Assembly (NCBI GenBank): GCA_050948665.1
Contig: JBMNEH010000001.1
Coordinates: 1,302,001-1,366,000 of the forward strand
From: JBMNEH01 sp050948665
Lineage (GTDB): Bacteria; Bacillota; Clostridia; Christensenellales; UMGS416
Length of the DNA: 64,000 bases
Reading direction: 5' to 3'
Shown here: one piece after another, positions 16,783-25,886 of the stretch
How positions within the stretch are numbered: position 1 is the first letter of the stretch
Layout of the letters: every line of letters starts with the position of its first letter
Position numbers and translations under genes: made by a program
Notes under the pieces: generated by a model
Databases searched by the model: none
Told to the model about the DNA's origin: nothing
What the model saw: only the letters and a program-made list of their open reading frames with translations

Positions 16783-17562
16783 TTAAATGTATTTACGGGC
16801 TTGCAGTTTCTGCATAGCCGCATCGACGGAAACGCCAACAGGCGCATCCTGCTTCTTTTGCTCCTGCTTCGGAGCTGATTTCGAGATGAGCTTGTTCATA
16901 AGCGAATTAGTAACCGCCCTGCGGCTGAACGCAAAGACCTCATCCTCGGTATGACCGCGCTTGGTGTCCGTGAGAACGCCATCCACAAAGCCCAGCTCGA
17001 TAGCCTTGTTGGCGTTCATCCAGGTTTCACCGTCCATGAGATGGGAGATTTTCGCTCTCGATTGCCCGGTCTTAATTTCATAAGCGTTGATGATAGATTC
17101 CTTAACCTCGTCCAGCATTGCGATGGCTTTCTGCATTTCCTCGGTATCGCCGATAGCGATTGACATCGGATTGTGAATCATCAGCAGTGCCGTTGGTGCC
17201 ATGAGCACTTCGGTACCCGCCATTGCGATGACCGAAGCGGCACTCGCCGCCAGACCGTCGATTTTTACGGTGACATTGCCTGTGTAGTCCATGAGCATGG
17301 TGTAAATCTGTGAAGCCGCCACGCAGTCTCCGCCGGGAGAGTTGATCCAAACGACGATATCTCCGCTGCCGGAAAACAGCTCATCCTTGAACATCCGGGG
17401 TGTGATTTCATCTCCCCACCAGCTCTCATCCGCAATGGTGCCATCAAGGAAAAGGGTGCGGATTCCCAATTCCTCGTCATTGTCCCAGTTCCAGAAATGC
17501 GTTTTGTCATGCGCCCTGACGGTGACTTTTCCTGGGCCTTGTGCCCGATTTGTTTTGTCCAT
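16783..17562 (-). CDS. ClpP-like prohead protease
   Basis: 259 residues from the ATG at 17562, chosen for the GGAGG 9 bases upstream; the frame is open further. Contains WINSPGGDCVAASQIYTML, the nucleophile block DGLAASAASVIAMAG (Ser) and the catalytic His in LLMIHNPMS, so a complete ClpP/S49-type serine protease core. Phage versions cleave the capsid scaffolding domain and portal during head maturation. It overlaps the 3' end of the portal gene by 56 bases. Confidence 0.9.
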   Translation of the reverse strand: MDKTNRAQGPGKVTVRAHDKTHFWNWDNDEELGIRTLFLDGTIADESWWGDEITPRMFKDELFSGSGDIVVWINSPGGDCVAASQIYTMLMDYTGNVTVKIDGLAASAASVIAMAGTEVLMAPTALLMIHNPMSIAIGDTEEMQKAIAMLDEVKESIINAYEIKTGQSRAKISHLMDGETWMNANKAIELGFVDGVLTDTKRGHTEDEVFAFSRRAVTNSLMNKLISKSAPKQEQKKQDAPVGVSVDAAMQKLQARKYI

Positions 17563-18823
17563 CTGGGATTTCCTCCGTTTCTGTTGTAGTTGTATTTGCG
17601 AATGCGCCGGCATCCTGTAATTTAGTCATCGCGCCGTTAATAAGGTAAAGGTCACCGCCAAGCTCCTCCGGTATCCGGTCAAGGTTTTCAAGCTGCCTGA
17701 TATCGTTGGCGCTCATCCAGCCGTTCTGCCGTGCGGTCGCGTAGCCCGTCATGCGGCTCTGATAGTCACCGCGCAAAAGCCCGTCCACATTAAACTTGGT
17801 GAACACATCACGCTTTTCACTTTCGAGCAGGAGCGACTTGTTCATCGCTTGTTCCCAGCGGATGACCCACGGGTCGAGGGTATATTTCACAAACTCCAGC
17901 GACTGCTGTTCAATGTTGGAGAACGAGGATTTCTCCAAATCCGCCAGCATATGCGGAGGCACTCGGAAGATACGGGCGATTTCATTGATCTGAAATTTCC
18001 GTGTCTCCAAAAACTGCGCCTGCTCGGGTGATATGGCGATGGGTGTATATTTGAGTCCTTCTTCAAGTACAGCAATTTTGTTGCTGTTGGCGCTGCCTCC
18101 AAAGGTGGATTGCCAGCTTTCTCTGATGCGCTCCGGGTCTTTTAATGTGCCGGGGTGTTCGAGAACCCCGCCTGGTGCGGCACCGTTGGCGAAGAATTTC
18201 GCACCATATTCCTCTGCGGCGATGGCAAGCCCCACGGCATTTTTTGCCATTGCAATGGGTGAATAGCCGACCAGCCCGTCAAAGCCCAAGCCGAGAATGT
18301 GTAATACATCGCTCGGCGCGAGGATAATATCATGTGGCTTATTCTTGCTGACCTCCGGGGCATCGTCGCTGCTTTTTCTGTAGCGGTAATACAACCGTCC
18401 CTGTGAATCCCGGTCAACCGTCATGCGGTCGGGCATGAGAGGATACAGCGCCACAACATCGCCACGGGCGTTTCGGATAATCTGTGCATAGGCGTTACCC
18501 GTCAGCAGCAGATGGTTCATCATGGTCTCCCGGAATACAAACGATGTCATCTCCGGGTTTGGCTCGTCATGCAGTACACGCCAGAGCGGGTGGTCGAGAT
18601 ATTTGTCTTTGCTGCCGTCTTCGCCGTATTTGTAGACGAAAAGTGGCAAGCCCGCGATTGCTTCAGATAAGATGCGGACACAGGAGTAAACCGCAGTCAT
18701 CTGCATGGCTGTTTTCTCATTGACAACCTTGCCGGAGGACGAACCGCCCCATAAAAAGCTGGTACCGCCGCCAAGATTTTTAGGCTTGTCGCGGGCTTTG
18801 AATATTCCCTTAAAGATGTTCAT
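17507..18823 (-). CDS. Portal protein (HK97 family)
   Basis: 438 residues from ATG 18823 (GGAGGG 8 bases upstream; upstream in-frame codons unlikely to be translated). MNIFKGIFKARDKPKNL, then FLWGGSSSGKVVNEKTAMQMTAVYSCVRILSEAIAGLPLFVYK and NEIARIFRVPPHMLADLEKSSFSNIEQQSLEFVKYTLDPWVIRWEQAMN are typical of HK97-type phage portals. The dodecameric ring is the DNA entry and exit channel of the head. Gene order terminase-portal-protease-capsid is conserved. Confidence 0.93.
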   Translation of the reverse strand: MNIFKGIFKARDKPKNLGGGTSFLWGGSSSGKVVNEKTAMQMTAVYSCVRILSEAIAGLPLFVYKYGEDGSKDKYLDHPLWRVLHDEPNPEMTSFVFRETMMNHLLLTGNAYAQIIRNARGDVVALYPLMPDRMTVDRDSQGRLYYRYRKSSDDAPEVSKNKPHDIILAPSDVLHILGLGFDGLVGYSPIAMAKNAVGLAIAAEEYGAKFFANGAAPGGVLEHPGTLKDPERIRESWQSTFGGSANSNKIAVLEEGLKYTPIAISPEQAQFLETRKFQINEIARIFRVPPHMLADLEKSSFSNIEQQSLEFVKYTLDPWVIRWEQAMNKSLLLESEKRDVFTKFNVDGLLRGDYQSRMTGYATARQNGWMSANDIRQLENLDRIPEELGGDLYLINGAMTKLQDAGAFANTTTTETEEIPDGQNKSGTRPRKSHRQGA

Positions 18824-18839
18824 AGGCAGTACCCTCCAA

Positions 18840-20441
18840 TCAAAAAACGAGCAGTCCGCGTGTGTTGTACACGCTTTCGCCCGTATCGTTACCGCACCGA
18901 ATCGCCCGGTCGAGCGCCATGATGGTGGCGACTGCACCGTCGATTTTCTCGGTGGATTTTTCTTTATCTGCTTTGATGTTGCCGGCAGGGTCGGTGCGGA
19001 TGAAGATGTTATCCAGCATCCAGCGCAATACCGGGTGACCGCCGTGGGCGATTTTCTCCTCTAGTGTCAGCTTCATCAGCTCTTTGGTCGGAGGAGACAT
19101 ATCCTTAAAACCCTGACCAAAAGGTATGACGGAAAAGCCGAGCGCTTCGAGATTTTGCGTCATTTGGACAGCTCCCCAGCGGTCGAAGGCAATCTCGCGG
19201 ATGTTGTATTTCTCGCCGAGGGTTTCGATGAACTGCTCGATGTAGCCGTAATGCACTACGTTGCCTTCGGTGGTCTGCAGAAAGCCCTGTTTATTCCAGA
19301 GATCGTAATTCACATGATCGCGCCGAACACGCAGGTCGATGTTGTCCTCCGGTATCCAGAAGTACGGCAGAACGCAGTATTTATCATCCTCGTCGGCAGG
19401 AGGAAACACCAGCACAAAGGCGGTAATATCGGTGGAGGAAGAAAGGTCCAGTCCTCCATAACAGACACGCCCTTCAAGCGACTTTTCATCCACGGGGAAC
19501 GCACAAGCATCCCATTTATCCATCGGCATCCAGCGCACGGCTTGCTTCACCCATTGGTTCAGCCGGAGTTGTCGAAAACTATTCTCCTCAGCAGGATTCT
19601 GACGGGCAGACTCGAATGCAGCCTTTACTTTATCCATGCCGACCGTGATGCCAAGCGAGGGGTTAGCCTTCTTCCACACCTTGGGGTCCGTCCAGTCATC
19701 TTCCTGCGCCGCACCATAAATAACCGGATAGAAGGTGGGGTCACGCTTTCTGCCGTCGATAATATCCAGTGCCTTCTGATGAACCTCCCAGCAGATGCTG
19801 TTCTGGTTATCCCCGGCTGTGGTGATTAAAAAATACAGCGGCTGCATTCTCGCATCGCCGCTGCCCTTGGTCATGACATCGTATAGCTTTCGGTTTGGCT
19901 GGGTGTGTAGCTCGTCAAATACCACACCATGGGTATTAAAACCGTGCTTGTTGCCGACATCAGCGGACAGCACTTGATAGATGCTCCCGGTCGGCTGATA
20001 GATGAGTCGCTTGGTAGCGTCCAGTATTTTGACGCGTTTGGAGAGCGCCGGACACATTCGCACCATATCCGCCGCCACATTGAAAACGATGGATGCCTGA
20101 TTTCGGTCGGCAGCGCAGCCGTAAACCTCGGCGCGTTCCTCGTTATCCCCACAGGTGAGCAAGAGAGCTACGGCTGCCGCAAGCTCGGACTTGCCCATCT
20201 TTTTCGGGATTTCCACATAGGCGGTGTTGAATTGTCGGTAGCCGTTAGGCTTCAGAGTTCCGAACACATCGCGGATAATCTGCTCCTGCCAGTCGATGAG
20301 GTCAAACGGCTTTCCGGCCCAAGTGCCTTTGGTATGGGCAAGGGCTTCGACAAAAGCCACGGCATAGTCGGCGGCGGCTTTGTCATAAACCGAATCAGAC
20401 GCTTTAAACTTCGTTGGCGTATACCTTTTCAGTTTTCTCAA
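18840..20441 (-). CDS. terL: Large terminase subunit
   Basis: 533 residues. ATPase motifs: Walker A-like EIPKKMGKSELAAAVA (about 86-101), Walker B FNTHGVVFDELHTQ, and coupling TTAGDN. The nuclease domain begins near YGGLDLSSSTDITAFVLVF and continues to EIAFDRWGAVQ. This is the HK97-like TerL that cuts concatemers and pumps DNA into the prohead. The small subunit lies 5.4 kb upstream, separated by the modification genes, an arrangement common in clostridial phages but unlike the usual adjacent pair. Confidence 0.93.
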   Translation of the reverse strand: MRKLKRYTPTKFKASDSVYDKAAADYAVAFVEALAHTKGTWAGKPFDLIDWQEQIIRDVFGTLKPNGYRQFNTAYVEIPKKMGKSELAAAVALLLTCGDNEERAEVYGCAADRNQASIVFNVAADMVRMCPALSKRVKILDATKRLIYQPTGSIYQVLSADVGNKHGFNTHGVVFDELHTQPNRKLYDVMTKGSGDARMQPLYFLITTAGDNQNSICWEVHQKALDIIDGRKRDPTFYPVIYGAAQEDDWTDPKVWKKANPSLGITVGMDKVKAAFESARQNPAEENSFRQLRLNQWVKQAVRWMPMDKWDACAFPVDEKSLEGRVCYGGLDLSSSTDITAFVLVFPPADEDDKYCVLPYFWIPEDNIDLRVRRDHVNYDLWNKQGFLQTTEGNVVHYGYIEQFIETLGEKYNIREIAFDRWGAVQMTQNLEALGFSVIPFGQGFKDMSPPTKELMKLTLEEKIAHGGHPVLRWMLDNIFIRTDPAGNIKADKEKSTEKIDGAVATIMALDRAIRCGNDTGESVYNTRGLLVF

Positions 20442-20551
20442 TCGCTCCGCCTCCTTCCGGGCATAAAAACAGACACCCCTCGGTGCCTTTAATACTCTAT
20501 GTATACGAGATACAGCCCCGTCGAGGGCTGTTCCCGGCTGCTGTGCTGGGC

Positions 20552-20731
20552 TTAGAACTTTTCGAGGCTGAAGTTTCCGTCCGCGTCGAAGTGTACCTTG
20601 TAGCGCGTTTCCATGCCGTTGACCTTCTTGGAAACCAGGCGTATGCCGCCTTCAAAGGCGCTGTAGGCGCGATCGAAGCGCTCGCCCTGCGGTAGCTGGT
20701 CTTTGGCTTGCTTAAGCTGCTTGTCTGTCAT
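20552..20731 (-). CDS. Small phage protein (59 aa), uncharacterised
   Basis: 59 residues, MTDKQLKQAKDQLPQGERF... ending DADGNFSLEKF, with GGAGG 8 bases upstream of ATG 20731. It resembles small conserved clostridial phage proteins with the pattern RxYxAFEGxIRxxxK...RYxVxFDxxGxFSL. Function unknown. It is the last gene before the large terminase and lies downstream of the repeated ATGACTTGCTATA promoter-like motif. No membrane segment. Confidence 0.8.
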   Translation of the reverse strand: MTDKQLKQAKDQLPQGERFDRAYSAFEGGIRLVSKKVNGMETRYKVHFDADGNFSLEKF

Positions 20732-20780
20732 GGTGTATTCCTCCTTCGTTTTGTTAGTGTATTAATCACTCTAAACGAAG

Positions 20781-20795
20781 ATTATAGCAAGTCAT
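20781..20795 (-). promoter_or_regulatory. Repeated ATGACTTGCTATA motif, copy 2 (extended -10)
   Basis: Minus strand ATGACTTGCTATAAT contains a perfect extended -10, TGCTATAAT, and is followed at +6 by GTTTAGAGTGATTAAT, also present in copy 3. It lies 50 bases upstream of the 59-residue gene heading the terminase/head operon. A good -35 is not evident, which fits extended -10 promoters. Confidence 0.6.
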
Positions 20796-20816
20796 ATCTT
20801 CGAAAAAACTACACAA

Positions 20817-20999
20817 TTATTTACTTGTCTCGCCGGTGAGGATGAATTGAGCGTATTCGCGGCGGTGCTTCTCAAGGAACACGACCAGCTCGTAGAAACC
20901 CATGTCATTTGCGATGCATTGAACCGCGTAGACATCGAACATATTTGTCAGCCCGGTTTCGCGGATAGCGAGAATCTGATCTTTCACCTTATCTTCCAT
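20817..20999 (-). CDS. DUF5049-like phage protein
   Basis: 60 residues from ATG 20999, picked for GGAGGG 8 bases upstream. MEDKVKDQILAIRETGLTNMFDVYAVQCIANDMGFYELVVFLEKHRREYAQFILTG is a compact helical protein of the DUF5049 kind found in clostridial phages between terminase and modification genes. Its function is unknown. The start overlaps the DUF4314 gene. Confidence 0.75.
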   Translation of the reverse strand: MEDKVKDQILAIRETGLTNMFDVYAVQCIANDMGFYELVVFLEKHRREYAQFILTGETSK

Positions 21000-21234
21000 C
21001 GTCAGCGCCCTCCAGCTTTCGACATAAATCCTCGCCATAGACTACTTGAAGTGAACTGCCGTTGTCCCACGCAACACCCAAGCTGCCGATGTCATCGACA
21101 TACCGCACGGTGCCTTTTGTGCCAACCGGTGGCGCTTGGGGGTCATCCATTCGGACAAGCTCTACACGGCAGCCGACCGGGTACTCTGTACGGATGCGCC
21201 TGACCGCTTCTCTTGAAGGGAAATTATTGTTCAT
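20989..21234 (-). CDS. DUF4314-like phage protein
   Basis: 81 residues. The core YPVGCRVELVRMDDPQAPPVGTKGTVRYVDDIGSLGVAWDNGSSLQVVYGED is an SH3-like beta barrel of the DUF4314 type, frequent in phages and conjugative elements. Role unknown; could bind DNA or protein. Overlaps its neighbours on both sides, suggesting tight co-translation. Confidence 0.8.
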   Translation of the reverse strand: MNNNFPSREAVRRIRTEYPVGCRVELVRMDDPQAPPVGTKGTVRYVDDIGSLGVAWDNGSSLQVVYGEDLCRKLEGADDGR

Positions 21235-22072
21235 CGCCGGTTACCTCTCTTTTCAGAGTTTTAAATGCTGAACTGCCTGTCAGGTTGCGGAGCAGAACTT
21301 TGCGTTCGTCCTTGTATGCCGCTCCAATGAAGCCCAGCCGCAGAAGAAAGCAGCGGAAAGCGTATTTATCGTTGTCCGTTTCTTTTTCCCTGGAGGTGAC
21401 TCGTTTCTGTACCCGAGCCATTTCACAAAGGGCAGCAACAAAATGCGTATATGCCTTGACAGAGTCTGGGTCGGTGCCATCCTCAAACCAGGGGAATTTC
21501 ACCTTATCATCTGTTATTTCAAGTTCGAGCGTTTCCGTGCCGAGAGCCTTTTTAATAAGGTTACTCTTGCTTTCGACCAGTCGCTTGAGGTTATCAAGCG
21601 CCGTGTCGGTGAAGGAGGAGCGCGGCATTTCAATCACCAGTCCGATGTCCTCATCGATTTCCGGAACGTCACTTGCCTGCATCCCGTTTTCACCCTGGAA
21701 ATCCTCACGGCGGGTACGCCCAAGCCCCATCTCCTCGCGCCCGTCCATCCGCAAATCTTCGAAGGCGGGAGTCCATTCCAATTCTTCAGGGATTTCCAGC
21801 GCCCCCATGCCGCCAAGTCCGCTCTCGTAGGTGTCGGGCTCGTCGTAGTGGCGGCTGCCGCCGTCTGCATCAAAGCCCGCTTGATGGAGGGCGTCCTCCA
21901 GGTCGAGGTTATCAGGACCGGTGAGTGTGCCGTCTTTGTCAATGTGATAGCCGCCCACCTCATAGGCGAAGGTTGGCGCTCCGAGGTATTTTGTTGGGGC
22001 GTCAAGCGCCGTGCTGATTGCTCCCACCAGTGATTTGCGTTCGCTTCCTGTTACATTGTATTTGAGTTCCAT
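21224..22072 (-). CDS. Phage protein of amidoligase-adjacent 'virulence' type, function unknown
   Basis: 282 residues, starting MELKYNVTGSERKSLVGAISTALDAPTKYLGAPTFAYEVGGYHIDKDGTL. Such proteins are common in clostridial phages and are annotated simply as virulence-related, without evidence. The C-terminal half is helical and charged (LDNLKRLVESKSNLIKKALG...KVKFPWFEDGTDPDSVKAYTHFVAALCEMA). No catalytic motif recognised. It heads the small-gene operon toward the terminase and has promoter-like copy 3 about 50 bases upstream. Confidence 0.6.
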   Translation of the reverse strand: MELKYNVTGSERKSLVGAISTALDAPTKYLGAPTFAYEVGGYHIDKDGTLTGPDNLDLEDALHQAGFDADGGSRHYDEPDTYESGLGGMGALEIPEELEWTPAFEDLRMDGREEMGLGRTRREDFQGENGMQASDVPEIDEDIGLVIEMPRSSFTDTALDNLKRLVESKSNLIKKALGTETLELEITDDKVKFPWFEDGTDPDSVKAYTHFVAALCEMARVQKRVTSREKETDNDKYAFRCFLLRLGFIGAAYKDERKVLLRNLTGSSAFKTLKREVTGDEQ

Positions 22073-22103
22073 TTTTTAACCGCCTTTCATTTTTCGGTAC
22101 TAC

Positions 22104-22138
22104 ATTAATCACTCTAAACCGCTTATATAGCAAGTCAT
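22104..22138 (-). promoter_or_regulatory. Repeated ATGACTTGCTATA motif, copy 3
   Basis: Minus strand ATGACTTGCTATATAAGC (22138-22121), then GTTTAGAGTGATTAAT to 22104. The downstream part is identical to copy 2 (20781 region). It lies in the gap between a methyltransferase gene and the 282-residue gene, so it probably starts the latter. Confidence 0.55.
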
Positions 22139-22168
22139 TTCAAGCGATTACTGTATAGAATAAAGCGG

Positions 22169-23401
22169 TTATTTATCCGCAGCCACCTCCGCATAGGAGT
22201 AGACCAGACCATCGCGCTGGACGGAAACTTTATCTGCTGATCCGACCTGTTCGATATACCGTTTTACAATAACGTCGCAGTATTTTTCATCCAGTTCGAT
22301 GGTGAAACAAATCCTGTCAGATTGCTCACAGGCGATGAGCGTAGAACCACTGCCGCCGAAAGGATCGAGTACGATACAGTTTGTCAGGCTGCTGTTCATA
22401 ATAGGATACGCCAGTAGCGCAATCGGCTTCATGGTGGGATGGTCGGCGTTTTTCTTCGGTTTTTCAAACTCCCAGATGGTGGTCTGCTTGCGGTCTGTAT
22501 ACCAGTTGTGCTTGCCCTTTTTCTTCCAGCCGAACAGAACCGGCTCGTGCTGCCATTGGTACGGAGAACGCCCAAGCACCAATGACGGCTTCTTCCAGAT
22601 GCAGCACCCGGAAAGCTGGAAGCCCGCATCTGAGAATGCCTTGCGGAAATTCAGCCCTTCGGTGTCGGCATGGAATACATAAATAGAAGCGTCTTGTGCC
22701 ATCGCCGCTTCGGTACTCGTAAACGCCGCAAGCAGGAAGTTATAAAACGCTTCATTACCCATATTATCGTTTTTGATTTTTCCTGCCGCACCCTCGTAGT
22801 TGACATTGTATGGCGGGTCGGTCACCACCAGATTTGCCAGTTTCCCATCCATCAAAGCGGTAAAGGTTTCGGCTTTGGTGGAATCGCCGCAGACCAGCCT
22901 GTGCCGGCCGAGCAGCCACACATCGCCTGGCTTGGTGACGGCCAGCTTTTGCAACTCCGCATCCACATCGAAGTCGTCGTCTTTAATGCCATCCTTAAGC
23001 GAATCCTTGAAAAGGTCATCAATTTCGCCGGGGTCGAAACCAGTGAGCGATACATCAAAGTCTGCACCCTGCAAATCTGCAATGAGCAGTGCCAGCTTAT
23101 CTTTGTCCCAGTCACCGCTGATTTTATTGAGCGCGACATTGAGCGCCTTTTCCTTTTCGGCATCCATCTCGACTACCACGCACTCAACTTCGGTGATGCC
23201 CATATCAAGCAGGACCTTTAAACGCTGATGACCACCTACAACATGAGAGGTGGTCTTATTCCATATAACGGGTTCGACATATCCGAATTCTTCAAGAGAG
23301 CGTTTCAACTTTTCATATTCCGGGTCGCCCGGCTTGAGGTCTCTTCTGGGATTATAGTCGGCGGGGATGAGCCGATCAGTTGGAATCTTTTCTATCAGCA
23401 T
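22169..23401 (-). CDS. ParB-N domain fused to N6-adenine-type DNA methyltransferase
   Basis: 410 residues. Residues 1-95 form a ParB/Srx nuclease-like domain (LIPADYNPRR, VVGGHQRLKVLLDMG). Residues 165-395 are a class beta amino-methyltransferase with DPPY at 195-198 and DPFGGSGSTL near 350 for SAM binding. DPPY favours N6-methyladenine. No cognate endonuclease is adjacent, so it is an orphan phage methylase that probably protects phage DNA from host restriction or marks packaging DNA (inference). The start overlaps the SAM synthetase gene by 26 bases. Confidence 0.92.
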   Translation of the reverse strand: MLIEKIPTDRLIPADYNPRRDLKPGDPEYEKLKRSLEEFGYVEPVIWNKTTSHVVGGHQRLKVLLDMGITEVECVVVEMDAEKEKALNVALNKISGDWDKDKLALLIADLQGADFDVSLTGFDPGEIDDLFKDSLKDGIKDDDFDVDAELQKLAVTKPGDVWLLGRHRLVCGDSTKAETFTALMDGKLANLVVTDPPYNVNYEGAAGKIKNDNMGNEAFYNFLLAAFTSTEAAMAQDASIYVFHADTEGLNFRKAFSDAGFQLSGCCIWKKPSLVLGRSPYQWQHEPVLFGWKKKGKHNWYTDRKQTTIWEFEKPKKNADHPTMKPIALLAYPIMNSSLTNCIVLDPFGGSGSTLIACEQSDRICFTIELDEKYCDVIVKRYIEQVGSADKVSVQRDGLVYSYAEVAADK

Positions 23402-24563
23402 ATTTCTCCGCCGCCTTTCTCAGTTCTTTGTAATGAGCACTGCCGTCCTCCCACGGAAACAAACAGAAATTGAAATGTCCGTAAACTGCCGTATCCTCGT
23501 AGATTACATTGCGCAGACGCAGTTTTTCGATGATTGCCGCCGGACGCAGGTTAAACACGGACATCACTATTTCGCGCAGTTCTTCATTGGTGAGAGTGCT
23601 CGTACCGAAAGCGTCGATGTCAACCGCCACAGGATCAGCCTTGCCGATGGCATAAGAAAGAGCGACCTCGCATCTCTCAGCCAAGCCGCTCCACACGATA
23701 TTTTTTGCAATGTACCGCGCCATATATGCGCCGCTGCGGTCGACCTTGGTGGGGTCTTTACCGCTGAACGCTCCACCGCCGTGGAGAGCAAGCCCTCCGT
23801 AGGTGTCCACCATCATCTTTCTGCCCGTAAGGCCTGTGTCAGCGGCGGGTCCACCCTCGACAAATCTGCCAGAGGGATTAATGAGAATTTCGGTGTCATC
23901 GTCAAAGGGAAAGTCCTCAAAGCACTGCCAGAGCACATTTTGTTTGATGTCGGAGTATAGCTGTTCTTGTGTTTTATCCTTGTCGTGCTGAACGGAGACC
24001 ACAATGGTTTTCACACGCTTGGGTTTGCCATCCTCATATTCAACCGTGACCTGTGCTTTGCCGTCCGGCAAAATGCCTTTGACGATTTTATCCTTGCGGA
24101 CGGTCTCCACACGTTTGCAAATTCTATGCGCCAGCACCAGCGGAAGCGGAAGCATCTCACGTGTTTCGTTGGTGGCATAACCGTAAACGATGCCTTGGTC
24201 ACCCGCGCCGAGGGATGAGTAGCGTTCCTCGCTGCCGTTCCGGGCTTCGAGGGCGGTGGTTACTCCGGCGTCAATATCCTTGCTCTGTTTATGAACGAAT
24301 ACGAAAACCGTAAACTTCCATGGATTGTAGCCGACCTTGCGGAGGACTTCACGCACTTCCCAGCGGATGTCGACTTTACCGTTGCAGGTGATCTCGCCCG
24401 CAACGATGATTTTGCCCTTGGTCGCCATGACCTCGCAGGCGACACGGGAGGATTTGTCTTTGCGAAGACACGCATCAAGGATGCTGTCGGCAACGAGGTC
24501 GCACAGCTTATCCGGGTGTCCGGCGCATACGCTTTCTGCTGTTTTATAAGTAATCATATTCAT
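23376..24563 (-). CDS. metK: S-adenosylmethionine synthetase (phage-encoded)
   Basis: 395 residues from ATG 24563, which overlaps the preceding stop as ATGA. TAESVCAGHPDKLCDLVADSILDA is the N-terminal ATP/methionine site; GAGDQGIVYGYATNET and GGGAFSGKDPTKVDRSGAYMARYIAKN are classical MetK signatures. The enzyme makes SAM from methionine and ATP. The gene lies between two SAM-dependent DNA methyltransferase genes and is coupled to both, so a local SAM supply for phage DNA methylation is likely (inference). It is full length compared with bacterial MetK. Confidence 0.95.
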   Translation of the reverse strand: MNMITYKTAESVCAGHPDKLCDLVADSILDACLRKDKSSRVACEVMATKGKIIVAGEITCNGKVDIRWEVREVLRKVGYNPWKFTVFVFVHKQSKDIDAGVTTALEARNGSEERYSSLGAGDQGIVYGYATNETREMLPLPLVLAHRICKRVETVRKDKIVKGILPDGKAQVTVEYEDGKPKRVKTIVVSVQHDKDKTQEQLYSDIKQNVLWQCFEDFPFDDDTEILINPSGRFVEGGPAADTGLTGRKMMVDTYGGLALHGGGAFSGKDPTKVDRSGAYMARYIAKNIVWSGLAERCEVALSYAIGKADPVAVDIDAFGTSTLTNEELREIVMSVFNLRPAAIIEKLRLRNVIYEDTAVYGHFNFCLFPWEDGSAHYKELRKAAEKYADRKDSN

Positions 24564-25885
24564 GACTCCCTTTTCTTGGCTTTGTTGCCAGTGAAGTTTT
24601 CCCAGCGTTTTATGATGACATCGCAATAATGCGCGTCGAGTTCCATAATGTAGCAGGTGCGGTCAAGCTGCTCACAGGCGATGAGCGTTGTGCCCGCGCC
24701 GCCAAAGGGTTCGACCACGATGTTGCCCTCGTCTGTGAAAGCGACGATGTATTCCGACGGCAGCGACACGGGGAATGTGGCAGGGTGGTCGGCGCGAATC
24801 TTGCCTTTTTCGCTGAGCTGTTTTGTGACCGACTCAAGGCTGGTCTGTTCCGGCAGTTCCAACAAGCTCTCCATTTTCTTGAAAGCGCCGGTCTCATTGC
24901 CACGCCGAGCTATGCGGAAGGAGCCATCCGCCTGACGAATTTTGTTATAACGGCCACCGGAATAAATGCTTGCTTCTTTCTTTCGCCATGTGGGATTGAC
25001 CCTCACCGGCTCTTTACCGAAGCAAAAAATCCACTCGTGTCGGATAGGTATCATCGCGCTCTGCTGTCCGACGCTGCCGCAGGTGAGTTTATCCCATACA
25101 TTCCAAGCAAGCAGTTTCAGGTCGACAGATTTTGCGGAAGCGATGTAGGCATCCCAATAGGGATTGACCTCGCTGTCTTTACGCTGGATGCCGAGATTGA
25201 CCGCCTGTAGCGCCGTGAACGGTTCGTAGCAATCGATAAAACCTACGATACTCTCGACACTCAGATCTTTGCCTCCGTTGTATTCCCGCATATCGCTGTA
25301 AGGCGGTGAGGTAAATAGCAGCTTGCTGTATTGACCGTCCATCAGCAGCGCTACGTCATTTTTATCTGTGCTGCTACCGCAGAGCAGGCGATGCCGACCG
25401 AGTTGCCATAGCTCACCTGGCTGACATATTGTCGGAGCGTAAGCATCGACCTCCGGCACTTCGTCCTGAACGATTTCATCTTCAACGCCGAGCATGAGCC
25501 CAATCTCGCTGGTGTCAAAGCCGGTCAATGTGACGTCAAAGTCCTCCGCCTTCAAATCCGATAGCAGGCTTCCGAGCTTTTTCGTATCCCATTCACCGGA
25601 AATCTTATTCATTGCTATGTTGAGTGCTTTCTCCTGAACTTCGTCCATACACACAACGACACATTCGACGCTCTCATAATCGAGAGTCTTCAAAACAGAA
25701 AGCCGCTGATGACCAGATATGACCGTGAAGCCAGTTGCCTCATTGACGACGATCAACTCCACATAGCCGAAGCTCTCGATGGAACGCTTGAGCTTCTCAA
25801 ACTCCGCATCGCCGGGACACAGCTCTTTACGCGGATTGTATTTTGCCGGATTAAGTTCCGACAACAATAGGGTCCGTATATCCAT
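24560..25885 (-). CDS. ParB-N domain fused to N4-cytosine-type DNA methyltransferase
   Basis: 441 residues from ATG 25885. ParB-like N-terminus (YNPRKELCPGD, VISGHQRLSVLKTL), methyltransferase motif TSPPY at 192-196 and EPFGGAGTTLIACEQ near 400. TSPPY/SPPY is more usual in N4-cytosine or class beta enzymes, unlike the DPPY of its downstream paralogue, so two different base modifications are plausible. Architecture matches the 22169-23401 gene but sequence has diverged. Coupled to metK downstream and to the small terminase upstream. Confidence 0.9.
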   Translation of the reverse strand: MDIRTLLLSELNPAKYNPRKELCPGDAEFEKLKRSIESFGYVELIVVNEATGFTVISGHQRLSVLKTLDYESVECVVVCMDEVQEKALNIAMNKISGEWDTKKLGSLLSDLKAEDFDVTLTGFDTSEIGLMLGVEDEIVQDEVPEVDAYAPTICQPGELWQLGRHRLLCGSSTDKNDVALLMDGQYSKLLFTSPPYSDMREYNGGKDLSVESIVGFIDCYEPFTALQAVNLGIQRKDSEVNPYWDAYIASAKSVDLKLLAWNVWDKLTCGSVGQQSAMIPIRHEWIFCFGKEPVRVNPTWRKKEASIYSGGRYNKIRQADGSFRIARRGNETGAFKKMESLLELPEQTSLESVTKQLSEKGKIRADHPATFPVSLPSEYIVAFTDEGNIVVEPFGGAGTTLIACEQLDRTCYIMELDAHYCDVIIKRWENFTGNKAKKRES

Positions 25886-25886
25886 G

